Of a stretch of DNA of 7,631 bases, positions 7,501 through 7,631 are shown one piece after another (position 1 is the stretch's first letter; each line of letters begins with the position of its first letter). The notes beneath the pieces were generated by a model. The model made no database searches. It was given only the letters and a program-made list of their open reading frames with translations, and was not told where the DNA came from. The stretch is from assembly GCA_946480655.1 (NCBI GenBank), contig CAMLKN010000105.1:1-7631 (forward strand), read 5' to 3'. The translations under genes were made by a program, and so were the position numbers. Source of the stretch: an uncultured Devosia sp. GTDB lineage: Bacteria; Pseudomonadota; Alphaproteobacteria; Rhizobiales; Devosiaceae.

Positions 7501-7631
7501 GGAATTGTCGTCCTTGCAAGATTTGACGCTTCTGGCCTGCCGCAAGGGGCGGCGCAGCTTGCGTTTTCGAGGGTTTTTGGCTACCCGGACCATCACCAGA
7601 AATCCCTTGCAAGGTCAACAGGAACGGGGCG
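7501..7631 (-). other. leuS upstream region with alternative start and weak promoter-like sequence
   Basis: No separate gene is seen in these 131 bases. An in-frame TGA at 7617-7615 is followed by GTG (7596) and ATG (7593), open without a stop into leuS. A small hairpin, GCCGC with a CCCTT loop and GCGGC, can form in the middle, with no T-run after it. TTGACC (7618-7613) resembles a sigma-70-type -35 box, but no good -10 hexamer stands 16-18 bases downstream, so I do not claim a promoter. The region most likely holds the leuS leader. Confidence 0.4.
7511..7515 (-). promoter_or_regulatory. Ribosome binding site supporting the leuS GTG start
   Basis: On the minus strand AAGGA lies ten bases before the GTG at 7500. 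It lies in a TTGCAAGGA context; a second TTGCAAGGG copy stands nine or so bases before the alternative ATG at 7593, so both candidate starts have a plausible site. Confidence 0.6.

Noticed and set aside
7590..7618. sigma-70-like promoter for leuS beginning with TTGACC
   Set aside because: The -35-like hexamer is good, but the -10 candidates at 16-18 base spacing match at no more than three positions, so it is not reported as a feature.
1..7631. A novel or accessory system (defence, mobile element, CRISPR, prophage)
   Set aside because: The window is densely packed with core housekeeping genes in conserved order and no space longer than 131 bases lacks a gene; no transposase, integrase, inverted-repeat ends, spacer array or toxin-antitoxin pair is visible.

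Overview
This window is a GC-rich stretch of chromosomal core genome from an alphaproteobacterium, most likely of the order Hyphomicrobiales (Rhizobiales). The evidence is the gene order mnmG-rsmG-parA-parB facing holA and leuS, the protein sequences, the parS sites of the TGTTTCACGTGAAACA type, and a palindromic intergenic element of a style common in that order. A Devosia-like organism would fit, but genus cannot be fixed from the sequence alone.

Left half, plus strand (1-3863): the 3' three quarters of mnmG (tRNA wobble-uridine modification) overlaps rsmG (16S rRNA methyltransferase) by one base. A 76-base gap holding an imperfect palindrome follows. Then come parA (TTG start) and parB, the chromosome-partitioning ATPase and CTPase. 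Two parS centromere sites lie inside the rsmG reading frame (1520-1535, exact consensus; 1790-1805, one mismatch). A third lies just after parB (3826-3841, two mismatches) and shares bases with a strong hairpin terminator at 3837-3863. The ParABS system therefore carries its own binding sites in and beside its operon, which implies that this locus is close to the replication origin.

Right half, minus strand (7631 down to 3869): leuS (leucyl-tRNA synthetase) is followed by holA (DNA polymerase III delta subunit), with stop and start overlapping by one base in TGATG. The two genes converge on the parAB operon at the shared terminator. As I recall it, the usual alphaproteobacterial order has lptE (LPS-assembly lipoprotein) between leuS and holA; here there is no room for it. 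The 131 bases upstream of leuS contain two competing translation starts, one of which would add a very basic 32-residue extension.

I see no mobile element, CRISPR array, RNA gene, defence system or clearly novel system. The points worth a second look are the placement of the parS sites, the missing lptE, the palindrome between rsmG and parA, and the leuS start.
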